Assembly (NCBI GenBank): GCA_025267735.1
Contig: CM046297.1
Location: 16,704,011-16,768,010, forward strand
DNA length: 64,000 nucleotides
Direction of reading: 5' to 3'
DNA from: Mactra quadrangularis
Lineage: Eukaryota > Mollusca > Bivalvia > Venerida > Mactridae
The position numbers and the translations under genes were made by a program. The notes below the pieces were generated by a model. It saw only the letters and a program-made list of their open reading frames with translations. It did no database searches and was not told the origin of the DNA. Below, one piece after another: positions 44,760 to 57,025 of this stretch. Each line of letters opens with the position of its first letter. The stretch's first letter is position 1.

Positions 44760-45900
44760 TTAAAGCGGTCCTTCTTCTTCTTCTTCAAAATATAGGGTAG
44801 GAATCCTACTGGATTGTCTAGTACCCTGCGACTAAAAACTGTGTTGCCCGACAAAACAACTGATTAAAATTGATTAAAATGTTAAAACTATTTACAAATT
44901 ATTCAGCCTGGTTGGCTACTGGATTGGCTGGATGTTCACGACTTCCGCCCTGAACCCCTCTATGGTGTGGCAGTTCGTGAACCTGATTGGTAGCCTATTC
45001 CAGTCGCTGATAGTTCGAGGAAAGAAGGTATTCTTGTAGATGTTTGCTGAAGACCGGATTTGGTAGAAACGTTTTTCCCCTCTTGTCCGTTTGTCACTTG
45101 TGGAGAGTGGGCAATCTGGTACCACAACAACTCCAGTATAAATCTTGAACAGCATGGTAATGCGTGCCAAGTATCTGCGGTGCTGTAATGACTGCCAACC
45201 TAGATCAGCAATCATCTGGGATACACATCCAGGTGTTCGGTAGCAATTGTAGCAATTATTCACATACCGCGCTGCCTTCCTCTGTACCTGTTCCAATGTA
45301 TGGGCATCTGTGGCGTTGGCAGGATCCCATACTGACGATGCATATTCCAGGGAGGGCCTTACTAAGTGGTGTAGGCTGCTGCCTTAACCTGGGTAGTGCA
45401 TCCACGTAGATTTCTGCGTAGGAAACCAAGAGTGCGGTTTCCTTTCGCAGCAGTGGCGTTAACATGTTTCTTCCAGGTAAGATCATCACTGACTGTGACC
45501 CCAAGATACTTGCTGCTATCTTCTGTTGCCAGAGTGTGCTGGTGTAGCTTGTAGGTTGTATCAATACGGTGTCTCTTGTTGTTACAAATGCGTAGCCCAG
45601 TGCACTTCTGTGGATGAAAATTCATCTGCCAATCTAGAGCTGAAAGGTCCTTCTGTAGGAGGTCAGCGTCATGTTGACTGTTGATGAAACGAAAGAGGAT
45701 ACTGTCATCAGCCGGGTTTCCGAGTGGGTAACACACTCTGGAAGGTCATTAATGTAGGCAAGGAAAAGTAAGGGCCCCAGGACAGACCCTTGAGGCACAC
45801 CTGATACTACACTAGCTTCCTTGGACTTCACACCTTCTAGTTGGACTTGTTGTTTTCTGTCCACGGTTGAACTGTGTTTTTTACGACTGGGCATAAAAAC
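44760..45900 (-). mobile_element. 5'-truncated non-LTR retrotransposon (Jockey-like), frameshifted
   Basis: The minus strand carries reverse-transcriptase segments in three frames: [20 protein letters not shown] (about 45785), [20 protein letters not shown] containing the degenerate YADD-like ADD (about 45700), SSKYLGVTVSDDLTWKKHV, NRTLGFLRRNL, then LEQVQRKAARYVNN and LGWQSLQHRRYLARITMLFK. These motifs and their order fit Jockey-type LINEs. The endonuclease and N-terminal RT domains are absent. The 3' end carries (GAA)n at about 44767, inserted about 30 bp from the satellite-element end. Confidence 0.85.
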
Positions 45901-46861
45901 CGGTTCTAATTTAAAGTTGACACATGTTTTTACAAAACCTGTTAAGTATCAATTTCATGTCTTATATAGTTATCATAGAATCATGTGTTATTTCAGTAAT
46001 TTCCCTTTTCAGCGATTGAGAGACACTGCTGATTCCGGTATAATTTCCGGTTTTTGTAACATACGTTTTGATTGGTCTAAAACTCCGCTTTGACACACAA
46101 CCATATGTAATTTGCATGTGTATCACTTACATTTCTGCTGCATAGATCTCTGTAGATTTTCGGACTGGGCATTGCATTCTATTTGATGTTTTTGTAACGT
46201 TCTACCCAAGGTAGAACGCCTAAAAGATTTTTAGAAAATATTTCATGACCAATTCTATATAATAGAATCTGACGTTGTTAGGTAGAGAAAAGCAATATCA
46301 CCAAAACTTAAATATGAACAATCCAACAAAAACTTTTAATCAAAATTCTTTTACTGCATCAAAATACTTAATAATTATATAATTTTTAAATATAACTAGA
46401 AGGTTATTTATTCATTAATAAGTATAATTATAATCAAAGTGATTAATTTGTTAATTTAATAAAGGGAAGTTATATTGTATTTTAGCTTGTTACATGAATG
46501 CAGTCTTGAGTTAGTTCCCTTTTAGTGTTATCTTACAGTAGATAAAATGACACTTGACTTTTTTTCAAGACAGTCGAATGAATTTCATTTGTTTTACACA
46601 CCTTATTTCATAATTATAAAACAGAAGGGTTGTTAAATAATTCACTACACACTGTTCAACCGAACTGTACGCTGTACAGTAAAATATGTATGTACAATTT
46701 GCCAATTCATCCGTTGGAAGGAAATTTTCTCACTACGGTTTTGTATTGATCAAATTTAGTTTAAAGATAAATTATTAACCACCCAATGCCAATTAAGACC
46801 TCCTTTAGGGTTGATCCAAGTTAAATAACGTGATGTAGACCTTGAAATAGACTTTAGTTAC
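45901..46861. other. AT-rich spacer between two facing satellite-element ends
   Basis: No gene is recognised. One GTAACATACGTTTTG at 46057 resembles the 14-bp motif found at 53.8-55.8 kb. Confidence 0.4.
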
Positions 46862-46938
46862 ACGTCGCTGAAGTTAGCAAATTTTTTTTGCTAGCAAAAT
46901 TGGCCACAAAGTGCTATTTTTGCTAGCAATTTTTTTAC
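46862..46938 (-). repeat. Satellite-element end module, inverted copy
   Basis: Minus-strand copy of the terminus described at 44660-44735. The first degenerate satellite unit (TACCATGTTAGAGGTCTGAC) starts immediately after it. Confidence 0.85.
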
Positions 46939-46949
46939 TGGGATAATGG

Positions 46950-49900
46950 TGTATACCATGTTAGAGGTCTGACTCAGGGTTATCTCGTTGGCATAGTGGC
47001 TACCCTTAGAGAATTCCGTGGATTGGACCAGAAATAACAAAATGTCGGTACTTTACGTTTTGTGTATAAAATCAGCACTCAGATGGGCCATGTTTCAGGG
47101 CTCGAATCTCATGTTAAAGCGATTTGGCCGGATACGGCGGATACCACGCGTGAGGTCTGATCTAGGGCTATCACTTGGACATAGTGGCTACTCTGGGAAA
47201 ATTCCATGGGCTTGAACCAAAGACCACTTAAAGTCAGCACTTAGAATGGCAATGTTTCAGGGCTCGAACGTCGAGTTAAAGCGATTTTGCCGGGTACTGG
47301 TGCATTCCAGGCAAGAGGTCCGACCTAAGGCTATCACGTGGGCACAGTGGCCATCCTGTGAAAATTCCTTGGGCTTGGGCCAGAGACCACTAAAAGTCGG
47401 TACTTTACGTTTTGTGGATAAAACAGATTTCAGATGGGCCATGTTTCATGGCTCGAATCCAGAGTTAAAGTGATTAAGCCGGGTACTGGCGTATACAAGG
47501 CGAGAGGTTATACCTAGGGCTATCACGTGGGCATAGTGGCCACCCTTAGAAAATTCCGTCGACTCAGGCAAGAGACCACTAAAAGTCGGTACTTACGTTA
47601 TGTGGATAAAATCAGCACTCAAACGGGCAATGTTTCAGGGCTCGAATCTCATGTTAAAGCGATTTCGCCGGGTACTGGCGTATACAAGGAATGAGGACAG
47701 ACCAAGAGCTATCACGTGGGCACAAAGGCCAGTCTGGGAAAATTCCGTGGGCTCGGGCAAGAGACCACTAAGTGTCGGTACTTTACGTTTTGTGTATAAA
47801 ATCAGCACTCGGATGGGCCATGTTTCAGGGCTCGAACGTCGAGTTTAAGCGATTTCGTCCGGTACTGGCGTATACCAGGCGAGAGGTCCGACCTAGGGCT
47901 ATCACGTGGGCACAGTGGCCACCCTGGGAAAATTCCGTGGGCTCGGGCCAGAGACCACTAAGTGTCGGTACTTTACGTTTTGTGTATAAAATCAGCACTC
48001 GGATGGGCCATGTTTCAGGGCTCGAACGTCGAGTTTAAGCGATTTCACCCGGTACTGGCGTATACCAGGCGTGAGGTCCGACCAAGGGATATCACAAGGG
48101 CACAGTGGCCACCCTGAGAAAATTCCGTGGGCTCGGGCCAGAGACCACTAAGTGTCGGTACTTTACGTTTTGTGTATAAAATCAGCACATGGATGGGCCA
48201 TGTTTGAGGGCTCGAACGTCGAGTTTAAGCGATTTCGCCCGGTACTGGCGTATACCAGGCGAGAGGTCCGACCTAGGGCTATCACGTGGGCACAGTGGCC
48301 ACCCTGGGAAAATTCCGTGGACTGGGGCCAGAGACCACTAAGTGTTGGTACTTTACGTTTTGTGTATAAAATCAGCACTCGGATGGGCCATGTTTCAGGG
48401 CTCGAACGTCGAGTTTAAGCGATTTCGCCCGGTACTGGCGTATACCAGACGAGAGGTCCGACCTAGGGCTATCACGTGAGCACATTGGCCACCCTGGGAA
48501 AATTCCGTGGGCTCGGGACAGATACCACTAAATGTCAGTACTTTACGTTTGGTGTATAAAATCAGCACTCGGATGGGCCATGTTTCAGGGCTCGAACGTA
48601 GAGTTTAAGCGATTTCGCCGGGTACTGGCGTATACCAGGCTAGAGGTCCGACCTAGGGCTATCACGTGGGCACAGTGGCCACCCTGGGAAAATTCCGTGG
48701 GCTCGGGCCAGAGACCACTAAGTGTCGGTACTTAACGTTTTGTGTATAAAATAAGCACTCGGATGGGCCATGTTTCAGGGCTCGAACGTCGAGTTTAAGC
48801 GATTTCGCCCGGTACTGGCGTATACCAGGCGAGAGGTCTGACCTAGGGCTATCACGTGGGCACTGTGGCAGTCCTTGGAAAATTCCGTGGGCTCGGGCCA
48901 GAGACCACTAAGTGTCGGTACTTTACGTTTTGTGTATAAAATCAGCACTCGGATGGGCCATGTTTCAGGGCTCGAACTTCGAGTTTAAGCGATTTCGCCG
49001 GGTACTGGCGTATACCAGGCAAGAGGTCTGACCGAGGGCTTTCAATGGGGCACAGTGGCCACCCTGGGAAAATTCCGTGGGCTCGGGCCAGAGACCACTA
49101 AGTGTCGGTACTTTACGTTTTGTGTATAAAATCAGCACTCGGATGGGCCATGTTTCAGGGCTCGAACATCGAGTTTAAGCGATTTCGCCCGGTACTGGCG
49201 TATACCAGGCGAGAAGACAGACCTAGGGCTATCACGTGGGCAGAGTGGCCACCCTGGGAAAATTCTGTGGGTTCGGGTCAGAGACCACTAAAAGTTGGTA
49301 GTTTACGTTTTGTGTATAAAATCAGCACTCGGATGGGCCATGTTTCAGGGCTCGAACGTCGAGTTTAAGCGATTTCGCCCGGTACTGCCGTATACCAGGC
49401 GAGAGGTCCGACCTAGGGCTATCACATGGGCACATTGGCCACCCTGGGAAAATTCCGTGGGCTCGGGCCAGAAACCACTAATTGTCAGTACTTTACGTTT
49501 GGTGTATTAAAATCAGCACTCGGATGGGCCATGTTTCAGGGCTCGAACGTCGAGTTTAAGCGATTTCGCCCGTTACTGGCGTATACCAGGCGAGAGGACC
49601 GACCTAGGGCTATCACGTGGGCACAGTGGCCACCCTGGGAAAATTCCGTGGGCTCGGGTCAGAGACCACTAAGTGTCGGTACTTTACGTTTTGTGTATAA
49701 AATCAGCACTCGGATGGGCCATGTTTCAGGGCTCGAACGTCGAGTTTAAGCGATTTCACCCGGTACTGGCGTATACCAGGCGAGAGGTCCGACCTAGGGC
49801 TATCACGTGGGCACAGTGGCCACCCTGGGAAAATTCCGTGGGCTCGGGCCAGAGACCACTAAGTGTCGGTACTTTACGTTTTGTGTAAAAAATCAGCACT

Positions 49901-52410
49901 CGGATGGGACATGTTTCAGGGCTCGAACGTCGAGTTTAAGCGATTTCGCCCGGTACTGGCGTATACCAGGCGAGAGGTCCGACCTAGGGCTATCACGTGG
50001 GCACAGTGGCCACTCTCGGAAAATTCCGTTGGCACGGGCCAGAGACCACTAAATGTCGGTACTTTACGTTTTGTGTATAAAATCAGCACTCGGATGGGCC
50101 ATGTTTGAGGGCTCGAACGTCGAGTTTAAGCGATTTCGCCCGGTACTGGCGTATACCAGGCGAGAGGTCCGACCTAGGGCTATCACGTGGGCACAATGGC
50201 CACCCTGGAAAAATTCCGTGGGCTCGGGCCAGAGAGCACTAAATGTCGGTACTTTACTTTATGTGTATAAAATCAGCACTCGGATGGGCCATGTTTCAGG
50301 GCTCGAACGTCAAGTTTAAGCGATTTCGCCCGGTACTGGCGTATACCAGGCGGGAGGTCCGACCTAGGGCTATCACGTGGGCACAGTGGCCACCCTGGGA
50401 AAATTCCGTGGGCTCGGGCCAGAGACCACTAAGTGTCGGTACTTCACGTTTTGTGTATAAAATCAGCACTCGGATGGACCATGTTTCAGGACTCGAACGT
50501 CGAGTATAAGTGATTTCGCCCGGTACTGGCGTATACCAGGCGAGAGGTCCGACCTAGGGCTATCACGTGGGCACAGTGGCCACCCTCGGAACATTCCTTG
50601 GGCTCGGGCCAGAGACCACTAAGTGTCGGTACTTTACGTTTTGTGTAAAAAATCAGCACTCGGATGGGACATGTTTCAGGGCTCGAACGTCGAGTTTAAG
50701 CGATTTCGCCCGGTACTGGCGTATACCAGGCGAGAGGTCCGACCTAGGGCTATCACGTGGGCACAGTGGCCACCCTCGGAAAATTCCGTTGGCACGGGCC
50801 AGAGACCACTAAATGTCGGTACTTTACGTTTTGTGTATAAAATCAGCACTCACTCGGATGGGCCTTGTTTGAGGGCTCGAACTTCGAGTTTAAGCGATTT
50901 CGCCCGGTACTGGCGTATACCAGGCGAGAGGTCCGACCTAGGGCTATCACGTGGGCACAATGGCCACCCTGGAAAAATTCCGTGGGCTCGGGCCAGAGAG
51001 CACTAAATGTCGGTACTTTACTTTATGTGTATAAAATCAGCACTTGGATGGACCATGTTTCAGGGCTCGAACGTCAAGTTTAAGCGATTTCGCCCGGTAC
51101 TGGCGTATACCAGGCGAGAGGTCCGACCTAGGGCCATCACGTGGGCACATTGGCAAACCTAGGAAAATACCGTGGGCTCGGGCCAGAGACTACTTAGTGT
51201 CGGTACTTTACGGTTTGTGTATAAAACCAGCACTCAAATGGGCCATGTTTCAGGGCTTGAACGTCGAGTTATAGCGATTTAGCCCGGTACTGGCGTATAC
51301 CAGGCGAGAGGTCCGACCTAGGGCTATCACGTGGTTACAATGACCACCCTGGGTAAATTCCGTAGGCTTGGGCCAGAGACCACTAACTGTCGGTACTTTA
51401 CGTTTTGTGGATAAAATCAGCACTCGAACGGACAATGTTTCAGGGCTCGAACGTCGAATTAAAGCGATTTCGCCGGGCACTGGCGTAAACCAGGCGAGAG
51501 GTCCGACCTAGGGCTATCACGTGGGCACAGTGGCCATCCTTGGAAAATTCCGTGGACTCGGGCCAGAGACAACTAAATGTTGGTACTTTACGTTTTGTGT
51601 ATAAAATCAGCATTCAGATGGGCCATGTTTCAGGGCTCGAACGTCGAGTTAAAGTGATTTCGCCCGGTACTGGTGTATACCTGGCGAAAGGTCCGACCTA
51701 GGGCTATCAAGTTGGCACAGTGGCCACCCTGGGAAAATTCCATGGGCTCGGGCCAGAGACCACTAATTGTCGGTGCTTTACGTTTTGTGTAAAAAATCAG
51801 CACTCGGATGGGCCATGTTTCAGAGCTCGAACGTCGAGTAAAAGCGATTTTGCCCGGTACTGGCGTATACCAAGCGAGAGGTCCGACCTAGGGCTATCAC
51901 GTAGGCACAGTCGCCAGCCAGGGTAAATTCTGTAGGCTGGGGCCAGAGACCACTAAGTGTCGGTACTTTACGTTTTGTGTATAAAATCAGCACTCAGACG
52001 GGCCATGTTTCAGGGCACAAATCTCGTGTTAAGCGATTTGGCCGGGTATTGGCGTATACCAGGCGAGAGGTCCGGCCTAGGGCTATCACGTTGGCACAGT
52101 GACTACCCTGGGGAATTTTCGTGGGCATTGGCGCGAGACCACTTAATGTGGTTAGGGTATAAAATATAGGGTGTATTAAATCAACATTTCGATGGGCTGT
52201 TTGAAGGCGATTACAGACCGAGTACAGGCCTATTTCAGGCATAAGTTCTGACCCACGGCCATCGCGTTACCACAGTGTCTATCTCGAAAAGATGTGAAGA
52301 CATGGGTCTTAAACCTTTAATTGCTTGTACCTTGCGTATACTTCTTAAATCAGCACTTAGATGGTTCCAATTTTAGGGCTTATGTCTTGCCTTGACGTAA
52401 TTCATTTCCG
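46950..52410 (+). repeat. 190-bp satellite array, + orientation, ~28 units
   Basis: The consensus blocks in order are CGGTACTTTACGTTTTGTG, TATAAAATCAGCACTCGGAT, GGGCCATGTTTCAGGGCTCG, AACGTCGAGTTTAAGCGATT, TCGCCCGGTACTGGCGTATA, CCAGGCGAGAGGTCCGACCT, AGGGCTATCACGTGGGCACA, GTGGCCACCCTGGGAAAATT, CCGTGGGCTCGGGCCAGAGA. Units at 47.8-51.1 kb are nearly identical and those at the edges diverged, the usual sign of homogenisation by unequal exchange. A four-unit block is duplicated (49.86-50.3 against 50.62-51.03 kb). Each unit has a CACGTG E-box and TATAAAA. The 190-bp period shifts the frame each unit, so the open frames are not genes. Confidence 0.95.
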
Positions 52411-52424
52411 TACAGGTCATATCA

Positions 52425-52560
52425 CAGCGGTCAGTCCCCCTACTCACGTAACCTCTGGATTTAGCTGTTAACAAACTACTTGGTGCATACGTTGTCAGTC
52501 ACTGACTACTGCCCTACATGATTGAGAATCAGTGGCAGGAGGAAGAATGGCCGGAGTTAT
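52425..52560 (-). mobile_element. SINE family A, middle part, at the inner satellite edge
   Basis: The minus strand reads CTACATGATTGAGAATC-type body inverted, CTCTGGATTTAGCTGTTAAC and GGTCATATCACAGCGGTCAG, lacking the last ~45 bases of the family. It occupies the same place relative to the satellite edge as 40250-40395. Confidence 0.8.
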
Positions 52561-52808
52561 CAAATGTGTCGATTACATGTTTTGTCATTCTCTCTTCACA
52601 ATAAAAAATCTGCCTGGGTCATTTAACAATAAAGACCGATTGAATTTACTTATTACTATGATTACTGTTGTAATTAGTCAATGTTATGTACTGTGACAAT
52701 ATGACTCTCATATTGTTTAATTAGTCTGCGTGTCAAAAAAACTCCAATATACAACTTGAATTTTACACTTAAGCTTAATAATAGTATATAAAAGTTTTGT
52801 ACAACCAA

Positions 52809-53086
52809 GATGCTGAGATGGCTTGGTCACAAGCTGGACCTCCCAAGTGAGAAATTTGAAGATCACAGCACACCATGGCCAAGGTTGATCAGATTTAACC
52901 TGGGAAGACCTGGAAGAGCGTGATCGATTGTAACTTAAAATGTATGACACCAACCATCAGGACCACCAGATATGAAGAGGAACACTTCTACACAAGAAAG
53001 ACAAACCTCACCCTTAGAATAATCAACGGCTTGTACTAAACTTAAAACCGGATGTTGATTAGGATGACGACGATGATGATGATAAA
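52809..53086 (+). mobile_element. LINE 3' end with (GAT)n tail, second copy
   Basis: It matches 23466-23758: AGATGGCTTGGTCACAAGCT, ACCTGGGAAGACCTGGAAGA, ACCTCACCCTTAGAATAATC, then a (GAT)n-like tail. It is more decayed; the short reading frame is broken. Confidence 0.65.
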
Positions 53087-53775
53087 TCTAAGGTAGGAGA
53101 AAAACGGACTTACCAATTGTGACGCTTCACACAACATATTAACAAGTATATTAGCATAATAGACAAATCACATTATCTAAATTATTCTAGTGAAAATACT
53201 TCAATGTCACATTATTATTCATACATGTAGCAACATCTACTTTTCAGAATGAGTGATAAGGTGTCTGTAATCTGATGTCCTTACCAATCAAATTCATGTT
53301 TTAAAAAGTCATAGGGTATAAAATGGATTGTGTTCCTAAAATTATAGTCATAAGACGCATTTTATAAAAACATAAGTCATTACATGTGTATTATAAGATG
53401 CAGTAATGATGTAGTAAAACGGTTCACTCTTCTTACAAAATAAGATCTTTTGAAATATGATTTAAAATTTAAAACAGTATAATACGTGCTCACAAATACA
53501 ACAACACTGGTGTTATGTTTCTATTTCTCATTCAATGTAAATAGTACACATGTTCATGATCAATCACAATCAAACAAGCCAGCACAGTAAGTGCCAAATT
53601 AATCATATTCAATAAGATGGAACATTTAATGTTCCATGAGTTACTGAGTAAATACGAATAGACTGTGAATTGAATTAAAATGCAAAAGTTGTATGCTGTG
53701 TGTGGGCATTTGGGACAAAAAAGATTTTTGAAATATACACAAGTATGTGTTCATACTGGTCTCATAAGTACCCCA
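53087..53775. other. AT-rich sequence, nothing recognised
   Basis: No supported feature on either strand. ATGGAACATTTAATGTTCCAT (from 53619) is a short palindrome. Confidence 0.4.
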
Positions 53776-53779
53776 AAAT

Positions 53780-55812
53780 GTAACATACGTTACTGTCGCC
53801 ATCTCAATTTTCTGACTTTGAGCGCAGACTACGAAGAATAGGCACATAGGGTAGTCTTAATGCACTTGTTTTTTAACACATACAACGTTCCTGTATGTAA
53901 GAATAAGATTTTTATCTTGCTCCTCAGAAATATAAACTTACACACAGCTCTTAAACTTTGTCGCCAAGAGTGTGGTAACATACGTGACCGTGAAAAAGGT
54001 CCATTTTTTAAAATTTCAAAACGATATTATAATTGTAAAATATATAAAATCATAAGATCAGATATGAATATACATGAAATAGAAACGATTGTCATTATGT
54101 ATTCACAGGCATTTCAATAATCATCACATTTTACCAAAATTTTCGGGTAGACTTTTAAGAATGAAACATACGTGACCATGGTTTTTCAACTAATGGTAAA
54201 TATCTTAGTTGAATTAATATTTTCTAATTAGTCACTCTAATGAACTCTTCATTTTATGATAACTACTTTTGTCATTGCTCAGGATCGTCTAGAGATACTG
54301 CTGTCTAAAGTATCAAATGTAACATACGTGATGTAACATACGTTACCGTTAAAATGATAAACCGATCTTACAATGTGGCAAAGGGTTAAACGATGGCATT
54401 ATCTCATTGCAAAATATACGACATCATCAGCCAAGCTGAAAAAAACTTGAAATTGCGTGCCTCTCAATGGCGTTGACAAATTAATGAGTCTGAAGATTTT
54501 TTAACCATTGCATGCAATGTAAGCATAAAATCCTACATAGCAATACTCAAATAAATGCTTTTTGCAAATTATTTGCTACTTCAATACTTACTAGATGTTA
54601 ACAAATCTGATTTATTCGTCCTTTTTCGCTTCTTTTTCAATAAGACATGGTTTTGTGAATTGAAACATACGTTACGTTTGGTAACGTATGTTTCATATGA
54701 AATGTATCTTAGTTGATGATTGTTAGTTTACTTGTTTCACTATGTTTTGCTTATTTTTTGAAACTCCGAACGTTCAAGTCCTGATTGTTTCTTTTATATC
54801 CTGTCTTTAAGTGTAAAGGAACACAGGACGTCAGTCAAATTCAACAGCGGCGAAAAAACCTTTATAAACATACGTTACCACAGGCTGTTGTAATTCCTGA
54901 CGACACAGACAACATATTTCAGAATTCATTTTTGTCAAAGATGAACTAGAATACGTCGCGGAAGATTTTGTTGCAGAACTATTTAAGGGAACATGGCACA
55001 TTGCTACAAATCGATAATGATAAGGAAGCAAACACATCGATCATGAAACAGCGCCAACCTCTCATCCAATGGCAAACCTATGAGGCTGTAATTTGGGTGA
55101 CAAATGATTTGTTTTTTGAAATAAGTGTGCCAATACCTAATGGAATGTCTGGGAGAATGTTGCAATGTTTATTTCAATTGTATATTTAAGTGAATTATTA
55201 TGTGAACTTTAAATACGATTTAACTGTTTTGAGTTTTTGAGACTAATTCGTAACCTTTTTACCTATTAATCTTAAATTTGTTTTTACTTAATTTTGAAGG
55301 CAAACCTATTAACATTATATAGATATGACATAGTACATAGAAAATAGTAAGTGTTACCATTTAAATTTTTAAACTGTTGTACTGGGTGTGACTGATAACA
55401 CTGGGATATGATAGTTTAAACTGTGTTGTTGTAACATACGTTACTAACTAGTTATTTCTTTAGACGTTCATGTATATGAATTTTTCAGTGAGTAAAGTAT
55501 ACAAACTATTAAAATGTATTCAGTAATGTTGATTTTTTACGGCCATTGTACTTTAGTTCTCTTTGAACTTTGTTCCAAGTTGGGAAGTCATTGTATCAAG
55601 GGTCATTAATCTAGTTTTGTAATTTGTATACGTTGTTCAAAGATTTAAGACATATTTGAGCAATTTTGTGTTCTGAATTTATCGTTTTGAAGTATGTATT
55701 TCAAGTACCATCCCCTTGCCTTCTTATAATTGCTTAAATCATAGACAAACATACAAAACCAGACCAAGAATATGCGTTTTATTAGCGTGTTCCGTAAAGA
55801 AACATACGTTAC
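53780..55812 (+). repeat. Ten copies of a 14-bp dyad motif, GWAACATACGTKAC
   Basis: Copies begin near 53780, 53975, 54163, 54319, 54333, 54662, 54866, 55431 and 55799 on the + strand, and 54681-54695 on the - strand. The best form, GTAACATACGTTAC, has half-sites GTAAC and GTTAC four bases apart, like a protein-binding dyad. Several intervals are close to 185-195 bp or a multiple of it (195, 188, 185, 565, 368). At 54661-54695 two copies face each other as a perfect 15-bp hairpin with a 5-base loop. No gene is recognised in this stretch. The translated VTYV in several short frames is the motif itself. Confidence 0.75.
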
Positions 55813-55814
55813 TA

Positions 55815-56839
55815 TAGAAAATATGTGCTTGTATTCAAATATGTGTAAAATTTTATTTAGTCCGAGATTGTTCAAACCCTTGCACAATATCAAGCCTCAT
55901 ACATACAGCAACTTGTAAAATCAGTCAAAACAAAAATTGACAGAACTTTATTTTTTGCATTTTTCAAATCTTAATTGACCCGTCTTATTGAATATCAGCG
56001 AAAACGATTATAGTTTCCCTGATAAGCCCCATCATCCATTGGATGCTCTCAACTGGTGTAAGACGTAGGACTGATACCGTTATGTCCAGAACCACTATGA
56101 AAACATTATCTGGCCACTTCAGTCAATTTAACAGCGGATGAACCATTAATCTGTCATTTCAATCTGATAAGCCTAGTATCTAAATAAACACGTATTGTTT
56201 ATTTTGCTTTAGTATTCATATGTATAGCACATCAAGTCAGAAGACTTTGTAGTATAACATTTATTAATTCAATTACCATCAGGTTAAAAAAGAAATATAA
56301 TTATTATTATTATTCGTTTAATATTTAGTCAAAATCATATTAGCAATTATAGTAACATAATAATTGATTTCATGAATGTGACTTGAAACGGTTGTTTAAA
56401 AGCATACAGTAAGTTTAATATGAGTTAATTAGAGAATGTTTTTTCTATAATCATTTTTAAGTTAAGCGCTTGTTGAACATGAAATCATTTAAAACAAACT
56501 GTTCCAAACTTTTCGTTTTATACTGGGCACGTTTCACAAGGCGAGTGCTAATATGCTACTCAAAATTGGCTGGCTAGCTAGCCTTAAAAAAAGCGCTAGC
56601 TAGCGACAGACATGAAGTTGTTAAACATGCCCCTTGATATGAATACCCGCAAGGATATCGAACTATTTTTCTATGACGTCACTCAATCCACGGAGATGAA
56701 CGAAGTAACCGGAAAGAGTCAAACTTTATTAAGATTGAAATTATCGGAGGTAATTAGACGAGATGACCGCCATGCATTCGATCGCGATTGATTTGAATAT
56801 CATCATAAAAGTATTACACTGATTTTAAAGCGTATGATC
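55815..56839. other. AT-rich sequence without a supported gene
   Basis: Contains CTAGCTAGCC / GCGCTAGCTAGCG palindromes near 56570-56605. No gene or element end recognised. Confidence 0.4.
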
Positions 56840-57025
56840 CCATGAAAATTTGACAATAATGTCGATTTTCCCCATTGATTAGATAATATGGAAAAGTTTC
56901 CGGCCTAGTGGAAGGATGGGTGAGTAATAGTTATAGACAATGGTCCATGAAAGCTAGGTTAGGAGCGCTGGATGCCGTGAAATGACCTAAATTGTGTTGA
57001 TACGGCGTTAACTCCAATAAATAAA
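56840..57025 (+). mobile_element. tRNA-derived SINE, family B, 5'-truncated
   Basis: The flanking duplication TTAAAGCGTATGATC (56825-56839) and TTAAAGCGTTTGATC (57026-57040) matches at 14 of 15. The tRNA head is missing entirely. The body runs from CCATGAAAATTTGACAATAA to GATACGGCGTTAACTCC and an (AATA)n tail. Confidence 0.85.

Noticed and set aside
47772..51083. Many 70-127-residue open frames beginning MSVLYVLCIKSALGWAMFQG, apparently a tandem protein family
   Set aside because: They are successive units of the 190-bp satellite. 190 is not a multiple of three, so the frame shifts each unit, and the reverse array gives the same frames on the other strand. No splice or start context.
46950..52410. 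CRISPR-like array
   Set aside because: The repeats are direct head-to-tail 190-bp units without unique spacers, in eukaryotic sequence.
54890..55020. A coding exon reading SEFIFVKDELEYVAEDFVAE
   Set aside because: The frame is open for about 35 codons and looks protein-like, but it has no start, no convincing splice sites and overlaps an opposite-strand frame. Too short to support.
53641..55893. A gene whose exons each encode VTYV
   Set aside because: The VTYV peptide is the 14-bp motif read on the minus strand. Surrounding codons do not resemble each other, the frames differ, stops intervene, and some copies face the other way.
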